In this document: positions 41,737 to 48,959 of the stretch, one piece after another | How positions within the stretch are numbered: the first letter of the stretch is position 1 | Layout: every line of letters starts with the position of its first letter | Translations under genes and position numbers: made by a program | Notes under the pieces: model-generated | Database searches by the model: none | What the model was told of the DNA's origin: nothing | Seen by the model: the letters and a program-made list of their open reading frames with translations, nothing else | Origin: an uncultured Oscillospiraceae bacterium | GTDB lineage: Bacteria; Bacillota; Clostridia; Oscillospirales; Oscillospiraceae | Length of the DNA stretch: 64,000 bases | Reading direction: 5' to 3' | NCBI GenBank assembly: GCA_910589155.1 | Contig: CAJURY010000003.1 | Span: forward strand, 62,001-126,000

Positions 41737-41962
41737 ACTCATGGATATTCTCATGGAAATCAACCCCGATATTGACTATGAAACGGAAAACCGCCTCATT
41801 GACGGCAAGGTGCTGGATTCTTTCAGCATCGTGTCTCTGGTGGCGGAAATTTCCGACGCGTTCGACATTGAAATCAGTCCCAAATACCTGGTCCCGGAGA
41901 ATTTTAACAGCGCCAAGGCCATGTGGAATATGATTTGCAAAATTCAGGAGGATGAGGATTAA
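41729..41962 (+). CDS. acyl/peptidyl carrier protein (DltC-like)
   Basis: A 77-residue carrier protein. Ser31 in LDSFSIVSL is the 4'-phosphopantetheine attachment site. The acidic composition and four-helix pattern are typical. TTGGAGG lies before the ATG at 41729, which overlaps the end of the adenylating-enzyme gene. It would accept the activated amino acid and hand it to the MBOAT protein. Confidence 0.93.
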   Translation: MDELMDILMEINPDIDYETENRLIDGKVLDSFSIVSLVAEISDAFDIEISPKYLVPENFNSAKAMWNMICKIQEDED

Positions 41963-41969
41963 CCCCTGT

Positions 41970-42491
41970 ATGAAGCGATTGGAATATAATTTTTTTCACC
42001 GGGAATGTCTGGAAGTCGCAAAAGATCTGGTCGGAAAGTGTCTGGTGCGGGTACTGGACGGGCAGCAGATCGTGTTCCGCATTTCCGAAACGGAAGCCTA
42101 CTGCGGCGAACAGGACACCGCCTGTCACGCCCACAAAGGGCGCACAAAACGCACGGAAGTCCTCTATGCCCCGGCGGGCGCCGTCTATATTTACCTGTGC
42201 TACGGTATTCACTGGCTCTTGAACATTGTCACAGGGGAAGATGGCGCGCCCCAGGCTGTGCTGATTCGCGCCTGCGCAGAAGCGGACGGCCCCGGTAAGC
42301 TCACAAAAAAGCTGCAAATTACCGGTCGATTGAACCGCAGCAGCGTTTTGACCTCAGACGAGTTGTGGATTGGAGACGACGGCAGCCGCTTTGAAATCCT
42401 TCCTGACAAACGGGTAGGCATCGGCTACGCCAGCGAGGAGGATCAAGCGCGGCTGTGGCGCTTCAAGCTGGGAAAAGCTCTGACAGAATAA
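41970..42491 (+). CDS. DNA-3-methyladenine glycosylase (AAG/MPG type)
   Basis: Excises alkylated purines in base-excision repair. The 173-residue protein has the family blocks FFHRECLEVAKDLVGKCLVR, ISETEAYCGEQDTACHA (catalytic Glu), GAVYIYLCYGIHWLLNIV and AVLIRA. The start is uncertain: the ATG at 41970 fits the family N-terminus, while an ATG at 41952 overlaps the carrier gene. It is unrelated in function to the acylation operon but probably shares its transcript. Confidence 0.92.
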   Translation: MKRLEYNFFHRECLEVAKDLVGKCLVRVLDGQQIVFRISETEAYCGEQDTACHAHKGRTKRTEVLYAPAGAVYIYLCYGIHWLLNIVTGEDGAPQAVLIRACAEADGPGKLTKKLQITGRLNRSSVLTSDELWIGDDGSRFEILPDKRVGIGYASEEDQARLWRFKLGKALTE

Positions 42492-42529
42492 AAACAGACT
42501 GCCTCCGGGGGATGGGAGGCAGTCTGTTA
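42492..42529 (-). terminator. terminator of the orphan riboswitch transcript (and mpg)
   Basis: A 14-base-pair stem AACAGACTGCCTCC with GGAGGCAGTCTGTT, 8-base loop. The T-run (TTTTATT) is on the minus strand, so it acts best on the riboswitch RNA; on the plus strand it abuts the glycosylase stop. Confidence 0.85.
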
Positions 42530-42677
42530 TTATCGCAGGCAACGCAGGGCAATGCGAAGCTGGATCGGCAAACCAGACTTACAGCGTACACCAATCCAGA
42601 CAAACGTCCCTGCTTTCTTTTCAGCAAACCCCATATGGGGCGATTGGCTGTTCCTATACACCGTAAGAACAAGCAAA

Positions 42678-42862
42678 TAGGCAGTGCGGACAGTTCTCCT
42701 GACTTAAGATCAACGGTTTTCGCGCCTTCCCAGGTAAAACACCCAGTGGCTTCTTGCAAAAACCTCCCTGTCACAGTGACGGGATCGTATCGGATTCACA
42801 CCGATTTCTCTTCGCGCTTCTTGGCGCGACCCTTCCGGGATCCGCATTGGTCGGCGCAGCCG
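42678..42862 (-). promoter_or_regulatory. cobalamin riboswitch
   Basis: The minus strand shows the conserved cobalamin aptamer blocks in order: GAAATCGGTGTGAATCCG, GTCACTGTGAC, GAAGCCACTGGG, ACCTGGGAAGGCG and AAGTCAGGAGAACTGTCC. These are diagnostic of the class that binds adenosyl- or related cobalamin. It has its own promoter at 42871-42899 and runs to the terminator at 42492. Between the aptamer and the terminator only a 34-codon frame with no good ribosome site is present, so the regulated gene is missing or the RNA itself is the product. Confidence 0.88.
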
Positions 42863-44157
42863 ACAGAATGATTATACACAATCCCATCCGATTTGTCCAG
42901 TGTTTTTTCTTCCCCCTGCGCCGTAAGCTCCGTTTCGGTTTTGGAATGGAGCACTCGCTGACTGACGTACAGGCTGCTATACCCGGAAAGCACATAGGAA
43001 ACCGCAATGACAATGGCGAAAAAGCCCATATTTTCTGTCCCGCACAGCTCCAATCCCAGTAAAAGCGCGCTGATAGGGCAGTTGGTCACGCCGCAGAACA
43101 TCGCCATCATAGCGCAGGCGGCGCAAAGCCCCGGGGCAAAGCCTACAAGCTTGCCAAAAGCGCAGCCGAAGGTCGCGCCCACGCAAAGGGTGGGGATAAT
43201 TTCGCCGCCCTTAAAGCCGCCGCCCAAGGTAATAGCAGTCAGCAGCGCCTTCAGGAAAAAGGCCTCATAACGCGTTTCCCCTGCCAGGGCGCGGACTATC
43301 AGATTGCTGCTGGTGCCGCAGTAGTCCTTGGTTTGAAAAAGCAGGGTCAGCCCAATATAGACAAAGGACGCGGCTAAAATTCTCACAAAGGCGTTGGGAA
43401 AAAGCCGGCGGAGCAAATGCTCCGTTTCATGGAGCAACTTACAAAAGCCCACGCTCAGCAGCGCGCATAAAATGCCCAGGGCTAAAATCACGCCCACAGA
43501 GGGGAGCTGAAAAGCCGTCTGCCCAACAATGCTATATTTTTCCGCTGAAAGTCCCAGGAGGCTCGCCACGCTTTCCCCAAAGAACGCGGACACCACGCAA
43601 GGCAGCAGCCCTGCATAGCTCATAACACCGACGCTTACAACCTCCAGGGAAAAAATTGCCGCCGTTGCCGGCGTTCCAAACAACGCGGCGAATACGCCGC
43701 TCATACCGCACATGACAGCGACGGTGCGATCTTGCTCGCGCAAATGAAACAGCTTTGCAAAAACCGTTCCCAGACTGCCGCCAATTTGCAGCGCGGCGCC
43801 CTCGCGGCCAGAAGAACCGCCTACACCGTGGGTTAAAACCGTGGCCACAAAGACCAACGGGCCGGTCACCGGCGCCATAGGCCGCCCCGCCGCCACCGCA
43901 TCCAAAACCATATTGGTTCCCCGATTTTCCTGCTGCCGGGCCACGCGGTACAGTCCCACAATGGCAAGCCCCGCCAACGGCATCAGAAAAAGCGACCAGG
44001 CAAAGCCCGTGCGAAAGCTTGATGCGTACTGCACGCTGTAAGCGAATAGACTGCCCACAGCTCCGCCAAGGCTGCCGATCAGTACGGCAAGCATCACCCA
44101 CTTCACCACGAAAATGCCGTAATCCACCGGACGGCTGCGCCAGATACCCTTTTTCAT
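42796..44157 (-). CDS. CLC-family antiporter, possibly fluoride type
   Basis: A 453-residue CLC channel/antiporter with about ten or more membrane helices. The anion path motifs are GSSGREGAALQIG and GGGFKGGEIIPTLCVGA; the FKGGE form and GTNMVLDAV resemble the CLC-F (EriC-F) fluoride/proton antiporters more than chloride transporters. The ATG at 44157 is six bases after GGGAGGA. Its last 22 codons overlap the riboswitch and the tail is basic (KGRAKKREEKSV). The stop codon lies inside a conserved aptamer block. No fluoride riboswitch was recognised upstream. Confidence 0.85.
   Translation of the reverse strand: MKKGIWRSRPVDYGIFVVKWVMLAVLIGSLGGAVGSLFAYSVQYASSFRTGFAWSLFLMPLAGLAIVGLYRVARQQENRGTNMVLDAVAAGRPMAPVTGPLVFVATVLTHGVGGSSGREGAALQIGGSLGTVFAKLFHLREQDRTVAVMCGMSGVFAALFGTPATAAIFSLEVVSVGVMSYAGLLPCVVSAFFGESVASLLGLSAEKYSIVGQTAFQLPSVGVILALGILCALLSVGFCKLLHETEHLLRRLFPNAFVRILAASFVYIGLTLLFQTKDYCGTSSNLIVRALAGETRYEAFFLKALLTAITLGGGFKGGEIIPTLCVGATFGCAFGKLVGFAPGLCAACAMMAMFCGVTNCPISALLLGLELCGTENMGFFAIVIAVSYVLSGYSSLYVSQRVLHSKTETELTAQGEEKTLDKSDGIVYNHSVGCADQCGSRKGRAKKREEKSV
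42871..42899 (-). promoter_or_regulatory. promoter of the orphan cobalamin riboswitch
   Basis: TGGACA and TATAAT with a 17-base spacer on the minus strand, inside the 3' end of the CLC gene. The predicted start near 42864 falls right before the aptamer. Confidence 0.7.
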
Positions 44158-44182
44158 GTCAAATCCTCCCATTCGAGACTCC

Positions 44183-44211
44183 ATTTTAGTCTTTGTAAAC
44201 AAAAAAATCAA
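44183..44211 (-). promoter_or_regulatory. promoter of the CLC antiporter gene
   Basis: TTGATT and TAAAAT with a 17-base spacer on the minus strand, about 25 bases before the ATG at 44157. Confidence 0.6.
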
Positions 44212-44436
44212 TCGGCAGTTTGGATGAAAGAAGCCTGCTGGGAGGCAGAATTTCCGGCAGTTTGCGTCGCTAGCTTAAAAGACGCAGAAGGGCTGCGGCT
44301 GCCTTTCATTTCACCTGTCGCGCCTCCTTTCTTCAAGCAGCAATTGCCCGGTCTTGTTTGATTAAGCCCGGCGGCAGCTATGTAAATTAAAATTATCACA
44401 ATGTATCGATTTTTCAACAAAAGGAGTTTTTGAGAT

Positions 44437-44892
44437 ATGATCAAAATCTTATTCGTCTGCCACGGCAACATCTGCCGCAGCCCCATGGCGGAGTTTGTCA
44501 TGAAGGATCTGGTGAAAAAGGCAGGGTTGGAGAAACAATTCCAGATTGCTTCCGCCGCCACCAGCACCGAGGAAATTGGAAACCCGGTTTATCCGCCTGC
44601 AAGGAAAAAGCTGGCGGATCACGGCGTCGCCTGTTCCGGCAAAACCGCCCGCCAGCTTCAAAAAAGCGATTATCAAGTATTTGACTATCTCATTGGCATG
44701 GACGCCGCCAATCGGCGCAATATGCTGCGCATTTGCGGCGGCGACCCCATGGGTAAAATCCATCTGCTTTTGGATTTTACCAAACGGCCAAAGGATGTAG
44801 CGGATCCCTGGTACACCGGGGATTTTGAAAAGACCTGGCAGGATGTGCTGGAAGGCTGCACAGAACTGCTCCAATGGATTTTGGCGCAGTAA
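44437..44892 (+). CDS. low-molecular-weight protein-tyrosine phosphatase
   Basis: Hydrolyses phosphotyrosine (or related low-molecular-weight phosphoesters). The 151 residues start with the P-loop CHGNICRS (Cys8 nucleophile, Arg14), and the general acid Asp lies in ADPWYTGDF near residue 127. AAGGAG precedes the ATG. The length is typical of the stand-alone enzyme. In Firmicutes such genes often go with capsule regulation, but the neighbours here give no hint of the substrate. Confidence 0.95.
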   Translation: MIKILFVCHGNICRSPMAEFVMKDLVKKAGLEKQFQIASAATSTEEIGNPVYPPARKKLADHGVACSGKTARQLQKSDYQVFDYLIGMDAANRRNMLRICGGDPMGKIHLLLDFTKRPKDVADPWYTGDFEKTWQDVLEGCTELLQWILAQ

Positions 44893-44897
44893 AAAAA

Positions 44898-44992
44898 CCG
44901 TGTAGAAGCGCGGTTTCTACACGGAGGCGCTATTCAAAAATTGTCATTTTGTCATGGCAAGGAAGTACCGCAGGGAGCATTCCCTGCGGTAC
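44898..44992. terminator. two convergent hairpins between phosphatase and reductase genes
   Basis: Stem CCGTGTAGAA with TTCTACACGG (44898-44924), with T-run on the minus strand, and a 12-base-pair stem GTACCGCAGGGA with its complement (44965-44992), followed by TTTCATCTTC on the plus strand. Confidence 0.7.
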
Positions 44993-45011
44993 TTTCATCT
45001 TCGCGGCGGTT

Positions 45012-45932
45012 CTAAGGCAGAATATGCCCCGCCGCAAGATATAATTTGTACCATTCCTGCCGAGTAAGCTGCAAGCGGCTGGCATCTGCAATTTCCTTCA
45101 GCCGCCTTGCGTTGGTCGTACCGGCAATGAGCTGCATTTGCGCGGGATGCCGCATGATCCAAGCCGCCGCGATTGCAGTGGCAGTCACGCCATAGCTCGC
45201 GCCAAGCTCCTCCAGCGCCTGATTCAGCGGCGCGTATTCCCCGCTTCCCAAAAAGCACCCCTTCCAGGCAGGCATTTGAAAAGGCGACCATGCCTGTATG
45301 GTAATTTTTTGCAGCCGGCAATAGTCCAGCGCGCTGCCGTCATGGTCAACGGAGCCGGGGGTTTCCATATTAACCTCCATGCCGCTCGCTACCAGATTGG
45401 AAACAGGCAGGCTGAATTGCAGTTGGTTGACCACCAGCCCCTGCGCCACGCTTTGCTGCAACAGGGCAATCTGCATGGGCTTGTAGTTGGAAACACCGAA
45501 ATACCGTACCTTTCCAGCATCCGCCAACAGTTGGAACGCCTCCGCAGCCTCCTCCGGCTCCATCAGCGCATCCGGGCGGTGCAGCAGCAATACATCCAGA
45601 TAATCCGTGTGCAGACGCTGCAAAATACCGTCTACCGCCTGTAAAATGTGCGTTTTCGAGGAATCATAGCAATCGGGGCAAATGCTGCATTTGGATTGCA
45701 GCAGCAAATCCTCCCGCCGAATAGACCCATCGCCCTTGCACGCCTCTCCAAAAATGGATTCGCTTTTCCCGCCGCCGTAAATATCCGCGTGGTCGAAAAA
45801 GTTTGCACCGCAGCTTAACGCCTCGTGAATGAAGCGGTTCATTTCCGCCGGAGACATTTCGCTAAAGCGCATACAGCCCACGGCCACCGCCGGAACCAGC
45901 AGCCCCGTCTTTCCCAGGGGAACCATTTTCAT
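45012..45932 (-). CDS. aldo/keto reductase
   Basis: NAD(P)H-dependent oxidoreductase of 306 residues with the AKR tetrad: Asp and Tyr in NFFDHADIYGGGKSE, Lys in LLLQSKCS, and His in LLLHRPD. VRYFGVSNY and the nucleotide-binding GTTNARRLKEI block are present. GGGAGG precedes the ATG. CPDCYDSS adds two cysteines near the active-site strand but not a ferredoxin motif. It is upstream of csoR's end on the same strand; the substrate is unknown. Confidence 0.94.
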   Translation of the reverse strand: MKMVPLGKTGLLVPAVAVGCMRFSEMSPAEMNRFIHEALSCGANFFDHADIYGGGKSESIFGEACKGDGSIRREDLLLQSKCSICPDCYDSSKTHILQAVDGILQRLHTDYLDVLLLHRPDALMEPEEAAEAFQLLADAGKVRYFGVSNYKPMQIALLQQSVAQGLVVNQLQFSLPVSNLVASGMEVNMETPGSVDHDGSALDYCRLQKITIQAWSPFQMPAWKGCFLGSGEYAPLNQALEELGASYGVTATAIAAAWIMRHPAQMQLIAGTTNARRLKEIADASRLQLTRQEWYKLYLAAGHILP

Positions 45933-45949
45933 ACGTTTTACCTCCCCGT

Positions 45950-46297
45950 TTATTTCATAAACCGCTCTACCGCATCGCAGAGTTCGTCAATGGCTTCCGC
46001 GTCCCCAGCGGCTACAGCGTCCACCATGCAGTGCCGCAGATGGTCTTGCAAAATAACCTTGCCCGTATTGTCCACCGCGGAGCGAACCGCCGCAAGCTGC
46101 ACCAGCACCTCCGGGCAGTCGTACCCTTCTTCCACCATGCGCTTGACCTTCTGCAAATGCCCAATGGCGCGAGCCAGACGGTTCACCACCGCCTTTTGAT
46201 TTTCATGGACGTGTCCATGGCTGTGCTCCAGACCATGGGCATGCATATAGGCGTGCTCTTCCTGGCTGTGACATGCCTGCTTTTCCTCGTGACCCAT
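45950..46297 (-). CDS. CsoR-family metal-responsive repressor with His-rich N-terminus
   Basis: A 115-residue repressor of the CsoR/RcnR family. Cys61, His86 and Cys90 have exactly the spacing of the copper(I) ligands of CsoR (C-x24-H-x3-C); RcnR-type nickel sensors have His at the last position. An extra N-terminal stretch of 32 residues carries nine His, as if to bind more metal. AGGAGGG lies before the ATG at 46297. The promoter and a G/C-tract operator lie upstream, and the divergent gene encodes another His-rich protein. Copper is the simplest reading, though CooT nearby hints at nickel. Confidence 0.9.
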   Translation of the reverse strand: MGHEEKQACHSQEEHAYMHAHGLEHSHGHVHENQKAVVNRLARAIGHLQKVKRMVEEGYDCPEVLVQLAAVRSAVDNTGKVILQDHLRHCMVDAVAAGDAEAIDELCDAVERFMK

Positions 46298-46327
46298 GGC
46301 AATCCCTCCTAGCTGACTGATTTTCTT

Positions 46328-46356
46328 ATTATATCCGGATTTTGGCAAAGACGCAA
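46328..46356 (-). promoter_or_regulatory. promoter of csoR-like gene
   Basis: TTGCGT and TATAAT with a 17-base spacer on the minus strand; its -35 box abuts the operator at 46357. Confidence 0.7.
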
Positions 46357-46372
46357 GCCCTATTGGGGGTAT
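46357..46372. promoter_or_regulatory. CsoR-type operator
   Basis: GCCCTATTGGGGGTAT, closely resembling the TACCCTACGGGGGTAT type of CsoR operator known from copper operons. It lies between the two divergent promoters and touches the -35 box of the repressor gene. Confidence 0.65.
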
Positions 46373-46402
46373 TTTACGGAAAGTTTTGCTGGGAAAAACG
46401 TT

Positions 46403-46431
46403 TTGACAAGGATGCTTCTTTGGGCTATAAT
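46403..46431 (+). promoter_or_regulatory. consensus promoter of the His-rich/cooT/lipase operon
   Basis: A perfect TTGACA-17-TATAAT on the plus strand, about 30 bases downstream of the CsoR-type operator. Confidence 0.8.
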
Positions 46432-46464
46432 AGGAGTAAATATAAGACACAAGGAGATTTTGTT

Positions 46465-46761
46465 ATGCATTTGGATCATGACCATCTGGGCGCCGCCCAC
46501 GAGCACCATCACGACCACTGCGGCCACAACTGCGGCGGCTGCGAAAGCGCCTGCCACACCCCCATAGAGGAACTGGTGGCGCTTATGAAGTATATGGTGG
46601 GTCACAACGCCGCCCATGCCAACGAACTGGCCAGCCTTGCCAAGCAACTGGATGAAATCGGCGAGCATACCGCTTTTGAGCAGGTGATGCAGGCCGTCAG
46701 CGACTTTGAAAAGGGCAATCTGCGGCTGAGCACCGTGCTGGCCGCCTTGCATCAGCAATAA
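46465..46761 (+). CDS. His/Cys-rich small metal-binding protein
   Basis: A 98-residue protein whose first 32 residues contain ten His and four Cys (HEHHHDHCGHNCGGCESACH), followed by a helical domain. This is a likely metal-buffering or metal-delivery protein, comparable in style to His-rich nickel or copper chaperones. AAGGAG lies before the ATG. It is the first gene after the operator-controlled consensus promoter and sits next to cooT. I do not recognise the C-terminal domain. Confidence 0.75.
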   Translation: MHLDHDHLGAAHEHHHDHCGHNCGGCESACHTPIEELVALMKYMVGHNAAHANELASLAKQLDEIGEHTAFEQVMQAVSDFEKGNLRLSTVLAALHQQ

Positions 46762-46774
46762 GGAGGGCAAACAA

Positions 46775-46969
46775 ATGTGTCTTTCCACAGTATACCGCAA
46801 CCGCAAAGCGCCGGAAGCTGTCGTGATGCAAAACGTCATGCGTTTGGAGTGCAAGGACGGCTGCGTGATTCTCACTGATCTTCTGGAGCGTCAGGTGGCC
46901 ATCGAGGGCGAGCTGCAAGAAGCCAATCTGGTAGACGGCTTTGTGGTCGTGCGGGAACGGGAAGCTTGA
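46775..46969 (+). CDS. CooT-family small metal-binding protein
   Basis: A 64-residue protein starting MCLSTVY, the hallmark of CooT-type proteins, whose Cys2 binds nickel in the CODH maturation system of Rhodospirillum rubrum. The rest (VMRLECKDGCVILTDLLERQ) fits the family beta-barrel pattern. AAGGAGGG precedes the ATG. No CODH genes are in the window. Its role in anaerobes without CODH is not defined; the neighbours suggest metal handling. Confidence 0.85.
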   Translation: MCLSTVYRNRKAPEAVVMQNVMRLECKDGCVILTDLLERQVAIEGELQEANLVDGFVVVREREA

Positions 46970-47754
46970 GCGCACCCCGTTATCCCGTCCTTTTGGTGCA
47001 CGGCGCAGGGTTTCGGGATTTGAAGCGGCCTTTGTATTGGGGGCGCATTCCCAAAGCCCTGGAAGCCCAAGGCGTATCGGTCTACTACGGCCTGCAAGAC
47101 GGCTGGGGCAGTGTAGAAACCAACGCCGAAGCCCTTGCCGCCCGGATTGCGGAGCTTGCGCCAACCTGCGGCAAGGTCAACATCATTGCCCATTCCAAAG
47201 GCGGACTGGACAGCCGTTTGGCTGTGTCTCGGTTTGGCGCGGCGCCCTATGTTGCCAGCATCACCACGATAGCCACCCCCCACCGCGGCTCCGAAACCAT
47301 AGATCGGCTCTTAAATGCGCCAGGCTGGATATTTCATCTGGCGGGCTTTGCTGTGGATCACTGGATTCGGATTTTGGGTGACAGCAATCCGGATTTTCTG
47401 TCCGTCTGCCGGGATTTTTCCACAGAAAGTATGGCGCGCTTCAACCAAAGCTGCCCGGATGTTCCCGGTATTTTTTATCAGAGCTACGGCTGCGTGATGT
47501 CTTGTCCTTTTTCCGATGTGAATTTGCTGCTGCCCAATTGGGTGATTGCTCATGTGGAAGGGGAAAACGACGGACTGGTATCTATAAAATCCGCCCGCTG
47601 GGGCGAAAACTTTCATGTACTGCGCAGTGCAAAACGCCGAGGCGTGTCCCATTTTGACGCGGTGGATTTGCGCCGTAGACCTCTGAAAAAGGGAACAGAT
47701 ATTTGCGAGGTTTATGTGGAAATTCTGCGTGACTTGGCAACGAGAGGTTTCTAA
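46966..47754 (+). CDS. alpha/beta-hydrolase (lipase/esterase type)
   Basis: A 262-residue alpha/beta-hydrolase. The oxyanion region is VLLVHGAGFRD, the nucleophile elbow is IIAHSKGG, the Asp is in GENDGLVS and the His in GVSHFDAVDLRR. The pattern is close to bacterial triacylglycerol lipases and their paralogues, without a signal peptide, so it is probably cytoplasmic. It starts at a TTG that overlaps the cooT stop by four bases, so translation is coupled. Why a lipase is in a metal operon is unclear. Confidence 0.85.
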   Translation: MSAPRYPVLLVHGAGFRDLKRPLYWGRIPKALEAQGVSVYYGLQDGWGSVETNAEALAARIAELAPTCGKVNIIAHSKGGLDSRLAVSRFGAAPYVASITTIATPHRGSETIDRLLNAPGWIFHLAGFAVDHWIRILGDSNPDFLSVCRDFSTESMARFNQSCPDVPGIFYQSYGCVMSCPFSDVNLLLPNWVIAHVEGENDGLVSIKSARWGENFHVLRSAKRRGVSHFDAVDLRRRPLKKGTDICEVYVEILRDLATRGF

Positions 47755-47761
47755 CATAGTT

Positions 47762-47797
47762 GCCGCCCGGAACAGATTGTTCCGGGCGGCTTTTTTT
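47762..47797 (+). terminator. terminator of the metal-module operon
   Basis: A 13-base-pair stem GCCGCCCGGAACA with its complement over a 3-base loop, followed by TTTTTTT. The converging amidase gene stops inside the T-run. Confidence 0.92.
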
Positions 47798-48572
47798 ATG
47801 CTTCTGTGTCAAACGCCCCGGCGCGGTCTAAAACAACCAGAATGCGGACGCTGTCCTCCGACAGCTCCAGCACCAGATCCTCCCCCTCGCCGCCACGGCC
47901 AACCAGAAGCCCTTTTTCAATGAGCTTTTCCAGGGTCGCCCGATAAACGGGGTCTGTCACATCTTTCAGTTTCTCGTAGCGCACCTCCTGCACCTCCTCT
48001 TTCTCCGAAAGCAGTTGCCGTACTCTCTCCCGAAAAATGTCCATGCTCAGTCCATGTTTCGGCCACCAGTTATCCGGGTCGGTGTGATCCGAGCCGTACC
48101 CTCGTTCATGGGCTTCATGGTGGCTGACAATGCTCTCCGCCGCCAGGTGATAGCGGCGGCAAAGGTATGCGCAAAGCTGCGCCGCTGTTTCAAAGGTATT
48201 CTTACAGTAGGCCGCATCCGACAAATCATCCTCGCAGATTTCAAATTGGATGTGGGAATTGTTGTAGCTGCCGTTTTTGCCGGAGCCTACCCCCCAAGGA
48301 CGCATATTCCAAGGCAGCGTCTGATAACATTGTATCTGTTTATTTTTGTCCAGACCGATAAAAGCGTTGACGCACACATCCAATCCCGGCCGGTTCCAGT
48401 CGTTATCATAGGGGTTTTTTCCCAAAATGCCGTCGTCCGGCTGGACATACCGGCGCAAATACGGATTATTCGCCCCGGTGGAGTGTACGACAATGCCTTT
48501 GGGGGTAATGGTTCTCCCCGCGCGATAGCAGTCGTTTTTGGTCAGAAAGCATTGGTGAATGATAAGCGCCAT
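47796..48572 (-). CDS. N-acetylmuramoyl-L-alanine amidase (phage endolysin type)
   Basis: Cleaves the amide bond between MurNAc and L-Ala. The 258-residue protein has an amidase_2/PGRP domain with zinc ligands in GIVVHSTGA, in HHEAHERGYGSDH and TDPDNWWPKHG, and a C-terminal segment (residues about 175-258) that may bind the wall. No signal peptide is present, so export depends on the adjacent holin. The pair resembles a phage lysis cassette, but no other phage gene is nearby. Confidence 0.9.
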   Translation of the reverse strand: MALIIHQCFLTKNDCYRAGRTITPKGIVVHSTGANNPYLRRYVQPDDGILGKNPYDNDWNRPGLDVCVNAFIGLDKNKQIQCYQTLPWNMRPWGVGSGKNGSYNNSHIQFEICEDDLSDAAYCKNTFETAAQLCAYLCRRYHLAAESIVSHHEAHERGYGSDHTDPDNWWPKHGLSMDIFRERVRQLLSEKEEVQEVRYEKLKDVTDPVYRATLEKLIEKGLLVGRGGEGEDLVLELSEDSVRILVVLDRAGAFDTEA

Positions 48573-48575
48573 AAG

Positions 48576-48839
48576 CTAAGCCACCTTTTCTGCTTGTTTT
48601 GCCGCCTGATGCAAACCAGTTGCGGCAAGTCCAGAGACAATACCAACCGCTATTGCCGTAATGGGATCCTTTGCCGGATAGCTGGGCATGACAAACATTG
48701 CCGCAATGCCCAAGAAACCGCCAACGATACCAACGATAGACGGAATAAAGCGATTGGCCAAACGGAAGGCTTTCACCGTGCAGCCGATTAAATAGCAGAT
48801 TACAGTAATTGCGGCAACGCCGGTAATTCCAAAATCCAT
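48576..48839 (-). CDS. phage holin family protein
   Basis: An 87-residue protein with two to three membrane segments (residues 5-20, 30-52, 60-78) and a charged tail. The GITGVAAITVICYLIG start and the AIAVGIVSGLAATGLHQ block match a Firmicutes phage holin family. AAAGGAGG lies before the ATG and the amidase gene starts three bases after its stop. Together they form a minimal lysis module. Confidence 0.85.
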   Translation of the reverse strand: MDFGITGVAAITVICYLIGCTVKAFRLANRFIPSIVGIVGGFLGIAAMFVMPSYPAKDPITAIAVGIVSGLAATGLHQAAKQAEKVA

Positions 48840-48896
48840 AAGCTGCCTCCTTTCGACATCATTCTATGCAAAGCCCACCCTTTTGTGCATAACAAA

Positions 48897-48930
48897 AATC
48901 CCAAGAAAGCAAAATACTTTCTTGGGATTT
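48897..48930 (-). terminator. terminator of the ribosomal operon
   Basis: ATCCCAAGAAAG with CTTTCTTGGGAT and a short loop, followed on the minus strand by TTTTTG. Confidence 0.85.
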
Positions 48931-48959
48931 TAGTAGCTGATAGAAACAAACTTGATCGC

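Noticed and set aside
42463..42774. 103-codon minus-strand ORF across the riboswitch and terminator
   Set aside because: It starts inside the aptamer and ends beyond the terminator, so it would not be translated as a unit.
44208..44309. 33-residue Ser/Ala/Thr-rich frame upstream of the CLC gene
   Set aside because: A GGAGG lies too far upstream (13 bases) and the stop overlaps the CLC promoter; possible but too weak to list as a gene.
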